Notes: generated by a model from the sequence alone, not told the origin. A DNA stretch of 53,989 nucleotides from Meishania sp964351985 (GCA_964351985.1 CAYGPR010000025.1:1-53989); one strand, 5' to 3'. Counted from the first letter of the stretch, positions 44,110 to 53,132 are shown. Translations and numbers: made by a program.

Positions 44110-45798
44110 TTAATTGGCTGGTGGGAAAGCCGGACCTGCTGGATTCGTATCCCAGAATACTTGTTCGGTAAGCGTAGTCTTCTGTGTCAAGTTCGGGTTG
44201 GTTACAACCTCGTTCTGCGGTATTAAGAACGATCTCGGGAACGGCCCAGGATTCAATTCCCAGTTCGGGGTCAACGTAGTGGGATACCCAGTTTTTCTGT
44301 AATAGTTAATGGCCTCGGCACCGCCACCCCACATATCAATCCAATATTGTTCTGCAAATATGTCTTCTTTTTCATCACCGGTTGCCGCATTAAAATCTGC
44401 CACAATACCGTCAATATAGGCTGTAACTTCGGCCGCAGTGGGCTCAAAAGACTTGTCGGCATTACCGTCCAAGGCTCCATAACTCTGTACTTTGGCAATT
44501 GATTTTACCATAGCTGCTCTCATAAATGTGGCTCGGTCAGTATCATTGGCTGCCATATCGGCTCTCCAAAAATCGATCCACGAGGCCAAAATAATAGGTT
44601 CGATACCGACACCGCCACCACCGAGGCCCAAACCAACAACATCAAAACTGTTGTCGTCAAAGCGCCCTGCAGCTGGATAAACACCCACAGCCGTTTTTAC
44701 AAAGCCATCTGGTGGTGTACCTTCATCATTTCCATGTGAACGACCCCAATATCCATTATCGACACTACAGAACGTATATCCACCATCTAAATAGTGCTGT
44801 GGCGGAACGACCAATGAACAGGCCAATGTTTCCTCACTTGGTGGAACCGGAACACCATCAATATCCAGAGCACCGGGGGTGCCTTTCGACTGGCGGTAGA
44901 AATAATAGCGAATACGAGGATCATTTTTATCATCCATGGTTTCCATCAACCAGTTGGATTTGTAGGGGCCGACACCACTTGGTGTGTAATCTCCTGCATA
45001 ATCCTGATGACGTGTATCGGGCTGCAGTTCGCGCGTCCCAAATTGAAATTGAAAATCATCTTCAGTAGCACTGATAAAGTTATTTCCTGCGATGACGGCA
45101 TTAAAACCAGCTGTGTCATTGGTAGTCACGTACGCTTTGAGCCGAATCGAGTTGATTGCCTTAATCCATTTCGCAGTATCACCTCCGTAGAAAAAATCCG
45201 TAGCTCCCAAGGAAGGCGCATCACCACTCAACAAGCCTTCGGCTTCATCCAACAATCCTAAAGCAGCAGCATATACCGCAGGGCCTTCGTCCAACGTTGG
45301 AGCGGGGAATTCTTCCGGATTACCTGCTTGACTAAAAGCAGCCTTTCCTAAATAATCAACCAACAATAACAATTGATGGGCATACATCACTTTACTGATG
45401 CCCACGTGAAAATTATAGTTGATTTCGGAGTCACTATTAATCGACTCCAAAGTGTTCAGGTTTGTCAATATCCCCACACTCACACCTGAGCCAACGCCTG
45501 TACCCCCACTACTATAGGTTCTTGACCAAATGCCATTAAATGTGGCTCCCGGGTAGTTGTTGAAATAATCACGACCTCCCATATAGTCTATTCGTGTGGT
45601 TTCAGAACCTCGGTCGTTAAACTCGACCATGTTCTGTACATAGGAGAATTGGATGGAGTTCAACAATAAATTAGGATCCGCCTGATCGGCAGCCAAGTCG
45701 TTCGGACTTGTTCTTAAGTCTAGCTCGGTCGTATCACAGGAGTTCAAAAGACCACCTGCTACGAAAACCAAGAGCATGTATTTCATTATTTTTTTCAT
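44110..45798 (-). CDS. SusD/RagB family nutrient-binding lipoprotein
   Basis: 562 aa. Lipoprotein signal with Cys21 (LVFVAGGLLNSCDTTELDL). The helical TPR-like fold begins with RTSPNDLAADQADPNLLLNSIQFSY, a start typical of the SusD-like_2 group rather than glycan-type SusD. YPTTLTPNWELNPGPFPRSFLIPQNEVVTNPN near the end is the usual C-terminal block with an Arg-x-Leu/Phe-IPxxE element. It caps the SusC channel on the cell surface. It lies 29 bases after susC. The SusD-like_2 type together with the FG-GAP partner suggests peptides or other ligands as well as sugars. Confidence 0.95.
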   Translation of the reverse strand: MKKIMKYMLLVFVAGGLLNSCDTTELDLRTSPNDLAADQADPNLLLNSIQFSYVQNMVEFNDRGSETTRIDYMGGRDYFNNYPGATFNGIWSRTYSSGGTGVGSGVSVGILTNLNTLESINSDSEINYNFHVGISKVMYAHQLLLLVDYLGKAAFSQAGNPEEFPAPTLDEGPAVYAAALGLLDEAEGLLSGDAPSLGATDFFYGGDTAKWIKAINSIRLKAYVTTNDTAGFNAVIAGNNFISATEDDFQFQFGTRELQPDTRHQDYAGDYTPSGVGPYKSNWLMETMDDKNDPRIRYYFYRQSKGTPGALDIDGVPVPPSEETLACSLVVPPQHYLDGGYTFCSVDNGYWGRSHGNDEGTPPDGFVKTAVGVYPAAGRFDDNSFDVVGLGLGGGGVGIEPIILASWIDFWRADMAANDTDRATFMRAAMVKSIAKVQSYGALDGNADKSFEPTAAEVTAYIDGIVADFNAATGDEKEDIFAEQYWIDMWGGGAEAINYYRKTGYPTTLTPNWELNPGPFPRSFLIPQNEVVTNPNLTQKTTLTEQVFWDTNPAGPAFPPAN

Positions 45799-45827
45799 AA
45801 TAGCTTTACTTTTTAAATTAGCAATTT

Positions 45828-48800
45828 TTAAAATGACATCTTTACGCTCATACCATATCTTCTGGTACTCGGTCCGTTCAAGAAATCGAAACCTCGTCCG
45901 TTACCAACACCGACACCCGCAACGTTGGGATCGAAGTTAGCACCGTCTGGTGTGTTATATGCGTCGTACCAAAGGTTAAAACCTTGCAACGTAAATGTTA
46001 AAGATCCAAAAGGTGTTTTCTCCAAGAACTTCTTAGGTAACGAATAACCTAAAGAAACCTCTTGTAAACGAAGTACCGAAGCGTCATAAATTTTGCCTTC
46101 TGCTGGGCCGAATAACAAGTTGCTAAAGTAATAGGTCGAGTTGTTCAACTGAATATCATTAGGCTGACCGCTATTCTGGTTTACCCCTGGGAGGATATAG
46201 GTATTAAGACGATCTTCAGTCTCTACGATCAAGCCCCTACCCAATAAAGTAGCAATGGTACTAGACATAATGTCACCCCCTTTGATATGGTTGATCTGAA
46301 AACCTAGGCTCCAGCTCTTATACGAGAGACTGTTGATGAAGTTCATCGTATAATCAGGTACCGCATCACCAATGATCGGCACATTGCCGTCAAGATCCGA
46401 TTCGGAAATAATATAGTTACCGGCATCATTGGTCAACAAGTTGCCCGCTTCGTCTCGCAAGAATGCAGTACCAACGATGGTACCCAACGATTCTCCTTTG
46501 ATGGCGGCATTCGCCCCGATGAACAATGCAGTACTTCCGGTATAGAAAATAATATCCTGCTCTTGCTCCTCAACAACCTCTTTATTTGCAAAGAAGTTTA
46601 CTTTACTATTCCAATTGAAACCATCATCACTTCGGAACAAATCGATACCTAAATCGGCTTCGTAACCTTTGTTACTGATTTGACCGATATTACTCTGCGT
46701 CAAGGTAAATCCGGTAGATGGAGACAACGGTTCGAAAACGATCAAATCATCTGTTCTTCTGTCATAATAGGTGAAATCCAAAGAAATTCTATTTTTCCAG
46801 AACTTACTTTCAAAACCAACCTCGAACTCTTTTAGTAGTTCAGGTTTTAATCCTGGGTTGGCACGGAAATTATCCACTTGATTCGTGGTAATCTCGCCGC
46901 CTTCACCGAAGGCTTGCGTATTTTGCTCCACCACACTTACTGTAGGATATCCTGTTGGAAAATTCGCCGAAGTACCGTAACTGGCACGTAACTTCAAATA
47001 GTTCAAACCATTTTCTGATTTTAAACCACTGAATGCCGCGGTCGGTAAAAAGGACAAACTAACGCCGGGATAGGTCAAACTACGATTTTCTTTGATCAAG
47101 TTCGATACCCAGTCCGTTCTACTACTTACGTTTAAGAACAAATAGTTGTCGTAATCAAAACTTAAATCACCGAATACACCAACGATATTTCGTTTTTGCG
47201 AAAATTGAATCGGTGCCTGGTTGGCATAGTTAAAGTGTCGTCTGATTCCGAATACGATCTGACCTGTACTGGCTACCCCTTGAAGATCAAAATCATCAGA
47301 TCGAGCATTGGCACCGACGTTAAAGGTCATTCCGATTTTTTCGGAAAGGTCATAGTTGCCGTTCAATGAGGCCGTATGATCCCAAATGGTATTATTGGTA
47401 TCATAAGTGTTCAGGAATCCGAAGATGTCGAAATTAAACTCAACCCCACCTTTATCCGAAAATTGTGTGTTTCTTTCGTTGTAGAAATCCAATCCGGTTC
47501 TCCAAGTCACTCCAAGGTTTTCACTCAATTCATACGTTAAGGAAGTATTGAAGTAAAAGCGGTTGGTCAATTGGTTGAATTTGATATGGTCACCCACCCA
47601 TCGTGGGTTAATGATATCGTTCGTGTTTCGATAATAGACACTACCACCGGTCTGAGGGTTTTCATAAGGTAGGCCCATTAAATCGACACTTATAGGTGTA
47701 AAAAGTACCGCACCATAAATTGAGTTCGAGTTGATACCTCCGTTACCGCGACTCGCCGAAACCGGCGGTGTATCGTAGTCGGTACGTGAATAGTTCATAG
47801 CGCCCGTAATGGTAAATTTATTAGTTAGCTTAGAACGTCCACCAACAGAGAAGTTGATTCGATTCAATTTGTTACCTGGGGTAAACCCAACATCGTTCAA
47901 GTGCCCTAGGTTGGCATTATAAGTAGTATTGCCATCTTGAGAGCCTCCCGCAAAATTCACGGAGGTGTTCGTCACGTACCCAGGGGCAAAGAAATTCTCA
48001 ACTGATTTATAAGGTTGCCAAGCGTATCGGGCCCCCTGCAACTCTGGAAAAGCATCCCGAGTCGCGGCGATAGCCGTTGAAGAGTATGGGTGCTCTAAAG
48101 TACCGTTGGCATCTATTGCCGCTTGACCACCCCAACCTGCGGTACCATCGCGATCAAAGCTTGGCCCCCAGTTACTGAAGAACCATCCGAAGGCTTGGTC
48201 AAAACCACCACCGTATGAGTTTTGGTAATCAGGTAAAGAGGCATATTCGTTGGTAAAGTATGACGTACTTACCGTAATTTCATTTTTCTTGACACCACCA
48301 GTAGAGGCACCAGCCTTGGTAGTAACCAAGATAACCCCGTTCTTACCCAACGTACCATATAAGGTAGTAGCGGCAAGACCTTTCAACACTTCGATGTTCG
48401 CAATGTTGTTCGGGTCAAGATCCAAGAAACGTGATGAACTGGTATTACCGGATAAAAAATCCCCGGCACCCCCAGCGCCTTGCGTATTGGTGTCATTACT
48501 AAATGGTACACCATCTACAATGAACAACGCCTGGTTACTACCACTAAAGGAACTCAAACCACGAATGGTAACACTCGTCGCAGAACCAGACATACCGCCA
48601 GCGGCAGTAATCTGTACCCCTGAGGCCTTACCGGCAAGTACACGGGCAACATCACCTTCGGCGCGTTGCTCCAAAGCTTCCTCACCGACCGAACTCGTCG
48701 CATACCCAAGGGCTTTTTTCTCCCTTTTAATACCCTGAGCAGTTACAACGACCTCTTCCAAGGCCTGTGCATCTTCCTGCATCTGAACATTAATGGTGTC

Positions 48801-49064
48801 GTTTGCGCCAATCGGCATTTTTACTTCTTTCTGACCTATATAGGTGAAAGAAAGTACTTGACCGACCTCTCCGTTAATAGAGTAGTTTCCGTCAAAATCG
48901 GTCTGGGTACCTGTAGTGGTCCCCTCTACGACGATGTTTACTCCGGGCAAGGGAAGACCATCTTGGTCAGTTACCGTACCGGAAATCGTCTTTTCCTGTG
49001 CAAATGATATCTGCACAACCAACGCCAATAACAGCGTCAAGATTCCATTGAATTTTGTTCTCAT
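45828..49064 (-). CDS. SusC/RagA family TonB-linked outer-membrane transporter
   Basis: 1078 aa. Signal peptide (ILTLLLALVVQISFAQ), then a carboxypeptidase-regulatory-like domain (ISGTVTDQDGLPLPGVNIVVEG), the TonB-box-like ALEEVVVTAQGIKREKK, the plug with the SusC signature GVQITAAGGMSGSATSVTIRG and a 22-strand barrel ending in YGMSVKMSF. It imports large ligands using TonB energy. First gene of the operon with susD and the lipoprotein. No adjacent sigma/anti-sigma or two-component regulator is visible. The 478-base region upstream is shared with the divergent paralogue array. Confidence 0.96.
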   Translation of the reverse strand: MRTKFNGILTLLLALVVQISFAQEKTISGTVTDQDGLPLPGVNIVVEGTTTGTQTDFDGNYSINGEVGQVLSFTYIGQKEVKMPIGANDTINVQMQEDAQALEEVVVTAQGIKREKKALGYATSSVGEEALEQRAEGDVARVLAGKASGVQITAAGGMSGSATSVTIRGLSSFSGSNQALFIVDGVPFSNDTNTQGAGGAGDFLSGNTSSSRFLDLDPNNIANIEVLKGLAATTLYGTLGKNGVILVTTKAGASTGGVKKNEITVSTSYFTNEYASLPDYQNSYGGGFDQAFGWFFSNWGPSFDRDGTAGWGGQAAIDANGTLEHPYSSTAIAATRDAFPELQGARYAWQPYKSVENFFAPGYVTNTSVNFAGGSQDGNTTYNANLGHLNDVGFTPGNKLNRINFSVGGRSKLTNKFTITGAMNYSRTDYDTPPVSASRGNGGINSNSIYGAVLFTPISVDLMGLPYENPQTGGSVYYRNTNDIINPRWVGDHIKFNQLTNRFYFNTSLTYELSENLGVTWRTGLDFYNERNTQFSDKGGVEFNFDIFGFLNTYDTNNTIWDHTASLNGNYDLSEKIGMTFNVGANARSDDFDLQGVASTGQIVFGIRRHFNYANQAPIQFSQKRNIVGVFGDLSFDYDNYLFLNVSSRTDWVSNLIKENRSLTYPGVSLSFLPTAAFSGLKSENGLNYLKLRASYGTSANFPTGYPTVSVVEQNTQAFGEGGEITTNQVDNFRANPGLKPELLKEFEVGFESKFWKNRISLDFTYYDRRTDDLIVFEPLSPSTGFTLTQSNIGQISNKGYEADLGIDLFRSDDGFNWNSKVNFFANKEVVEEQEQDIIFYTGSTALFIGANAAIKGESLGTIVGTAFLRDEAGNLLTNDAGNYIISESDLDGNVPIIGDAVPDYTMNFINSLSYKSWSLGFQINHIKGGDIMSSTIATLLGRGLIVETEDRLNTYILPGVNQNSGQPNDIQLNNSTYYFSNLLFGPAEGKIYDASVLRLQEVSLGYSLPKKFLEKTPFGSLTFTLQGFNLWYDAYNTPDGANFDPNVAGVGVGNGRGFDFLNGPSTRRYGMSVKMSF

Positions 49065-49473
49065 TTTTTAATTATTTGAATTAGCTATCGGCAAAAATCA
49101 CAAATTCATGTTAATAATCCAAAGGTTTTTTAATAAAACTTTAAGAACGCATTTTATTAATACAACTTTCTCGATCCTTTTTGTGATAGCATAATAATAA
49201 TGTCAATAATTAAGAGAAAAACTGAGAATATCATAAAAAAGATTATGATTTACCTAATTTTTTTTTGCGAACTGGCCGAATTAGACATTTTTTTGATAAT
49301 CCTTCAAAAAATATCTTGTGCTTTGGATTTGCAGTCCATTTTGGCTCCCAACAACCATAAGATGCGCAATTGGATTTTGGGTTGCGTGTAAAAAGATTTG
49401 CGCTTTGGAAACATGGCCTTTGGTAAGCCCCGATAAACGTTTACTCTTTTTTCGGAATTTTAACAAAAATAAG

Positions 49474-49500
49474 GCTTTAGAAGCGCTAAAAGCATTTTTT
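49474..49500 (+). terminator. Weak hairpin with T-run upstream of the array
   Basis: GCTTTAG (49474-49480) pairs with CTAAAAGC (49486-49493) with one bulge, followed by ATTTTTT. It points the same way as the array and lies upstream of its -7 box. It could end an upstream small RNA or attenuate readthrough. Confidence 0.35.
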
Positions 49501-49517
49501 CAGGTGGTATGATTTCG

Positions 49518-49525
49518 TATATTTC
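49518..49525 (+). promoter_or_regulatory. -7-like box of the paralogue array
   Basis: TATATTTC matches seven of eight bases of TAnnTTTG and ends 17 bases before the ATG at 49543. No TTG is found at 17-19 bases upstream. Confidence 0.4.
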
Positions 49526-49542
49526 TGTATAAAAAGTAGAAG

Positions 49543-50322
49543 ATGAGAATTTTGAATTTTGTATTGCTTTTTGCGGTTATAATGACCTGTGCCCAGGGAA
49601 ATATATATGCTCAGGGCGAGGGAGGCGTATTTACGGCCAATCGTTTGGCGGCCTTGAAGACTGGCGAGGGTGGTTTGGGTAACAACCCCAGTACCATGAA
49701 CCTATATAGTGACATGCGTATGAAATTCGCCAAAATGGGCGCAGAGGTTTCCTTGACTTTAGATGATATAGAAGGTACCATATATCTTAATGAGAAGTTC
49801 AATCTCGGAACATTGGCTTATGGCGGACAGGCTTTAAAAAAATTGCACATGCGTTACGATGCATATAACGACGAGGTAGAGATTAAGGAATCCGCCGCCA
49901 CGGAAGAAGTTCAGGCATTGATAAAAGACGCTGAACTCTCTTGTTCACTGAATGGTTCAACTTTTATTTTCACTACAATGGTTGATGCCGATAACAACGA
50001 ACGAAGTGGATATTTGATTCCCCTGTATGAAGGTAAAAAATATAGTCTCTATGAACGTAGATCGAAGGAATTTAAGGAAGGCAAACCAGCGAAGACTTCG
50101 CACGGCACTTCTTTTCCGAATCGATTTGTTGATGCTTTTGAATACTATGTGAAAATTGAGGAAGGCATACTTGAATTCGTAAAGGCGAACAAGAAAGACC
50201 TTATTGCTGTCTTCGGAAAAGAACGAGAAAAGCGAATCAAGGAGTATATAAAGGATAAAAGAATAAACCTGAACGATCAGGGCGATTTGATAGACCTCTT
50301 TTCTTTTGCAAATACCCTGTAG
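49543..50322 (+). CDS. Secreted KTSHGT-family protein, tandem paralogue 1
   Basis: 259 aa with signal peptide 1-23 (FVLLFAVIMTCAQGNIYA). A Gly-rich entry (GEGGVF, then GLGNNPSTMNLYSDMRMKF) leads to LDDIEGTIYLNE, a set of strands with RYDAYNDEVEIK (104-115) and SCSLNGSTFIF (133-143), GYLIPLYEGKKYSLYERR, and the family motif EGKPAKTSHGTSFPNRF (179-195). The C-terminus is helical (KRIKEYIKDKRINLNDQGDLIDLFSFAN). The single mature Cys is within the SCSLNG block. First of four tandem copies on the plus strand, divergent from susC. I know no function for this family; secretion and location suggest a periplasmic or surface role. Confidence 0.9.
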   Translation: MRILNFVLLFAVIMTCAQGNIYAQGEGGVFTANRLAALKTGEGGLGNNPSTMNLYSDMRMKFAKMGAEVSLTLDDIEGTIYLNEKFNLGTLAYGGQALKKLHMRYDAYNDEVEIKESAATEEVQALIKDAELSCSLNGSTFIFTTMVDADNNERSGYLIPLYEGKKYSLYERRSKEFKEGKPAKTSHGTSFPNRFVDAFEYYVKIEEGILEFVKANKKDLIAVFGKEREKRIKEYIKDKRINLNDQGDLIDLFSFANTL

Positions 50323-50403
50323 TAATAATAAGGTATTAGATTATCGCATGAGTGGCCCAGTTGGGTCTCGTGTAAGGATTGTGAATTATTAAATGTTGAA
50401 GGT

Positions 50404-51174
50404 TTGAAAAACTATATCCTCTTTTTGGTTCTTACTTGTGTTTGTGGCGTAGAAGTCAATGCGCAACGAAAGACTATACAGCCTTGGGGCGTATCCAGCG
50501 GTCTTTGGGACCATAGTAAGTCCTTGGGCAACAACCCGTCCTCTGAGAATTTTTATAGCGATATGCGAATGAAATTTGCCGAAATGGGCGAAGAGGTAAA
50601 ACTTACCTTGGACGATATTGAAGGAACCATATATCTTAATGGGCAATTCGCGATCGGCACGCTTTTCTATGAAGGGGAGGCATTCAAAAAATTACAGCTC
50701 CGCTATGATGCCTACAATGATGAAATGGAACTTAAGGAATCCGCTGGGTCCGAAGAGGTCAAGGCTTTGGTGAAAGATCCCGGGCTTTCATGTTCCCTGA
50801 ACGGAACGACCTTTATATATACCGCTATGACCGGAAAGAACGATACACGGCGAAACGGTTATCTGATACCTTTATATGAAGGAAAAACGTTTCGGCTCTA
50901 TGAACGTAAAATAAAGGACTTCAAAGAAGGTAAGCAAGCAAAGACCTCTCATGGCACTTCTTTCCCGAATCGTTTTGTTGACAACAATGAATTTTATTCC
51001 AATAAGGAAAATAGCATACCTAAAATCCTTCCTGCCAAAAAATCTGAGATCATTCCCATCTTCGGAGAAGAAAAAGAAAAAACCATTAAAAAATTTATAA
51101 GGGATAAGAAAATCGATCTGTCGAAGGCTGGTGATTTGGTCAATCTGTTCGCATTCGCTAATACGTTGGAGTAG
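50404..51174 (+). CDS. Secreted KTSHGT-family protein, tandem paralogue 2
   Basis: 256 aa; the start at 50404 is TTG, supported by the signal peptide that follows directly (NYILFLVLTCVCGVEVNA, cleavage near 20) and by alignment with the other copies. The entry is shorter (QRKTIQPWGVSSGLWDHSKS). LGNNPSSENFYSDMRMKF, RYDAYNDEMELK (100-111), LSCSLNGTTFIYT, GYLIPLYEGKTFRLYERK and EGKQAKTSHGTSFPNRF (175-191) are all present, with the helical end KKFIRDKKIDLSKAGDLVNLFAFANTLE-like. It lies 81 bases after copy 1. It is closest to copy 1 by eye. Function unknown. Confidence 0.88.
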   Translation: MKNYILFLVLTCVCGVEVNAQRKTIQPWGVSSGLWDHSKSLGNNPSSENFYSDMRMKFAEMGEEVKLTLDDIEGTIYLNGQFAIGTLFYEGEAFKKLQLRYDAYNDEMELKESAGSEEVKALVKDPGLSCSLNGTTFIYTAMTGKNDTRRNGYLIPLYEGKTFRLYERKIKDFKEGKQAKTSHGTSFPNRFVDNNEFYSNKENSIPKILPAKKSEIIPIFGEEKEKTIKKFIRDKKIDLSKAGDLVNLFAFANTLE

Positions 51175-51235
51175 GCAACAATTAATGCATACGGCAGATG
51201 ACCGGCTTGATAATCTGCAATAAAATTAGAAGGTT

Positions 51236-52042
51236 ATGAGAAATATATTGACAATACTATGCTCTTGCACTGCATTTATCGTTGTTGGTGCTATGATGGC
51301 TCAGGGCAATATTCATTCGCCTGGGGAGGGAGGAGTCTTCACCCCTGAACGATATGCCTTGCTCAAAAGCGACCGTGGTGAATTGGGAGGATTGGGCAAC
51401 AACCCAAACATGATGAACCTCTATAGCGATATGCGTATAAAGTTCGCCAAAATGGGTGAAGAAGTAAGGCTTACTCTTGACGACATAGATGGATCTATTT
51501 ATTTAGTCGATAATTTTGAACTAGGCACCATTTACGACAGGGGCGTTGCATTTAAAAAGTTGAATATGCGTTATGACGCCTATAACGATGAGTTTGAGAT
51601 TAAGGAAACAGGCACCTTCGAAAGCGTACAAGCTTTGGTCAAACACTCCAATATTTCTTGTTCTTTAGCAGGTGATACTTTTATCTATTCTGAATACGGT
51701 GATAGTAGGAAGATGACAAAAGAAGGATACCTTACTATCCTTTATTCAGGCGAGGTGTATAAACTCTACCAACGTATTGTAAAAGTCTTTAAAGAGGGGA
51801 AACAAGCCAAGACCTCACATGGAACATCGTTTCCGCATCGATTTATTGAAGAAGTTGAATTCTTTGCTGGTAAGAATGGTGAAATACCAAAATGGCTACA
51901 TGCAAAGAATTCTGAAGTTTTATCCTTCTTCGGAGGGGACAAAGAAAAATCCATCAAAAAATTTATAAAGGATAAGAAAATCAATTTGACACGCCGGAAA
52001 GATCTTATTGACCTTTTTGCTTTTAGCGATCAGTTGGAGTAA
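51236..52042 (+). CDS. Secreted KTSHGT-family protein, tandem paralogue 3
   Basis: 268 aa. An N-terminal hydrophobic signal (ILTILCSCTAFIVVGAMMAQG) leads into GEGGVFTPERYALLKSD, shared with copy 1. GLGNNPNMMNLYSDMRIKF, RYDAYNDEFEIK (112-123), ISCSLAGDTFIYS, GYLTILYSGEVYKLYQR and EGKQAKTSHGTSFPHRF (187-203) follow, and the helical end KKFIKDKKINLTRRKDLIDLF. It lies 61 bases after copy 2. Differences in the linker (NIHSPGEGG; EYGDSRKMTKE) show it has diverged while the core was kept. Function unknown. Confidence 0.89.
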   Translation: MRNILTILCSCTAFIVVGAMMAQGNIHSPGEGGVFTPERYALLKSDRGELGGLGNNPNMMNLYSDMRIKFAKMGEEVRLTLDDIDGSIYLVDNFELGTIYDRGVAFKKLNMRYDAYNDEFEIKETGTFESVQALVKHSNISCSLAGDTFIYSEYGDSRKMTKEGYLTILYSGEVYKLYQRIVKVFKEGKQAKTSHGTSFPHRFIEEVEFFAGKNGEIPKWLHAKNSEVLSFFGGDKEKSIKKFIKDKKINLTRRKDLIDLFAFSDQLE

Positions 52043-52068
52043 ATAACATATATAAAGAAAAAAATAAT

Positions 52069-52890
52069 ATGAAAAAACTAATCATTTTTTTAGGCCTTAT
52101 AATATTTGGCTTTCAAGCCTATGCCCAAAGGGGCATGATGAACGAATCATTTAGAATAGGCGGGGACAGGACCGCGAGGGAGGCACTTGGGCTTTGTTGT
52201 ACGACTCAGGCATCTCTGGGCAATAACCCCACAGTGATGAACGCCTTCTCTGATTTTAAGGATTCGTTTGGTGATCCCACTTTTACCAAACAGTCCGGTT
52301 ATGCAAGAATCAAGGGTACGGCCTATTATGATAAAGAATTTGTCGAAGCGACCATTTTTGCCAATGGCGATGAAGCGGCACGATTTTATGTCCGATATGA
52401 TGCATTTAACGATGATATAGAAATAAAAAGGAATAAGCATAATATCAATACGGAATCGCTCGTGAGAGATGAAAATATTTCCTGTAAAATAGATGGCGAG
52501 ACCTTGGTCTACAAAACATTTACGGATACCAAGAAGAATGTTGCAACGGGGTATCTTAGTCCCATATATAAAGGTGGCCGATATGTTATCTATGTGCGCA
52601 AGATGAAAATTTATAAGGAAGGAAAAGCGGCAAAAACCTCTCATGGTACCACATTCCCACCAAGATTTTTGGATAAGACCGAGTATTATGTAACCGCTGG
52701 AAAGCATAATCCGCAACATGTAAATCTTAGAAAGAAAGAGGTTCTTGCCTTTTTTGATAGTGAGGAAAAGAAAAAAATAGAATCATTTATAAAAGACAAA
52801 GGCTTGAAGTTTGAAACTCCCTATGATTTGGCAAAAGTGTTTGAACATGCTGAGCAAATTTCTACTACAAGAGTTGCGTCGAGACAGTAG
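52069..52890 (+). CDS. Secreted KTSHGT-family protein, tandem paralogue 4
   Basis: 273 aa, the most divergent of the tandem set. Signal peptide 1-19 (KLIIFLGLIIFGFQAYA). The entry has a Cys pair (GLCCTTQ) not seen in the others, then SLGNNPTVMNAFSDFKDSF, ARIKGTAYYDKEF, RYDAFNDDIEIK (109-120), ISCKIDGETLVYKT, GYLSPIYKGGRYVIYVRK and EGKAAKTSHGTTFPPRF (184-200). The helical end is kept (KKIESFIKDKGLKFETPYDLAKVF) and extended by STTRVASRQ. It lies 26 bases after copy 3 and ahead of a strong terminator, so it closes the transcript. Function unknown. Confidence 0.89.
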   Translation: MKKLIIFLGLIIFGFQAYAQRGMMNESFRIGGDRTAREALGLCCTTQASLGNNPTVMNAFSDFKDSFGDPTFTKQSGYARIKGTAYYDKEFVEATIFANGDEAARFYVRYDAFNDDIEIKRNKHNINTESLVRDENISCKIDGETLVYKTFTDTKKNVATGYLSPIYKGGRYVIYVRKMKIYKEGKAAKTSHGTTFPPRFLDKTEYYVTAGKHNPQHVNLRKKEVLAFFDSEEKKKIESFIKDKGLKFETPYDLAKVFEHAEQISTTRVASRQ

Positions 52891-52933
52891 GAAAATAATG
52901 GAGATATTTCAAAACAGACTATTGGTTTATGAT

Positions 52934-52965
52934 AAAAAGGCTCCACTGCAAAGTGGAGTCTTTTT
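52934..52965 (+). terminator. Intrinsic terminator of the paralogue array
   Basis: CTCCACT (52941-52947) pairs with AGTGGAG (52952-52958) around GCAA, and the stem extends through GG/TC into an A-run facing a T-run (52961-52965). It lies about 45 bases past the stop of copy 4 and separates the array from rpsL. Confidence 0.93.
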
Positions 52966-53132
52966 GTTGAAATTCAAATCCTTGTTCGTAAGTGCCTCAG
53001 AAGCTAAATTTAGAAGTCTAGGCTTCCTCGGTATGGGCATTAAATTGTATGGCGAAATGGGCGATGTATGTTGCTTATTGACTGAGAGATGGACTTTCGG
53101 AAAAAAATCCTGAAAATTTAGTGTCCTATGAT

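Larger units (their letters stand above)
49065..49542. other. Divergent regulatory region between susC and the paralogue array
   Basis: 478 bases with no supported gene. Short frames at 49200-49391 (+), 49281-49466 (-) and 49318-49512 (+) overlap each other and show no family motif. A hairpin with a T-run lies at 49474-49500, and a TATATTTC box at 49518-49525 sits 17 bases before the array start. The susC promoter is not obvious; TGAATTTG on the minus strand near 49103-49110 is the closest match. Confidence 0.6.

Noticed and set aside
49200..49512. Short reading frames on both strands between susC and paralogue 1
   Set aside because: They overlap each other on both strands, have odd composition and no family motif or sensible start context.
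49543..52890. Array as a recent tandem amplification or assembly artefact
   Set aside because: Copies differ widely at synonymous and non-synonymous sites and in length, so they are old and distinct genes.
52811..53113. 100-codon frame overlapping the end of paralogue 4
   Set aside because: It runs straight through the strong terminator at 52934-52965 and overlaps a well-supported gene.
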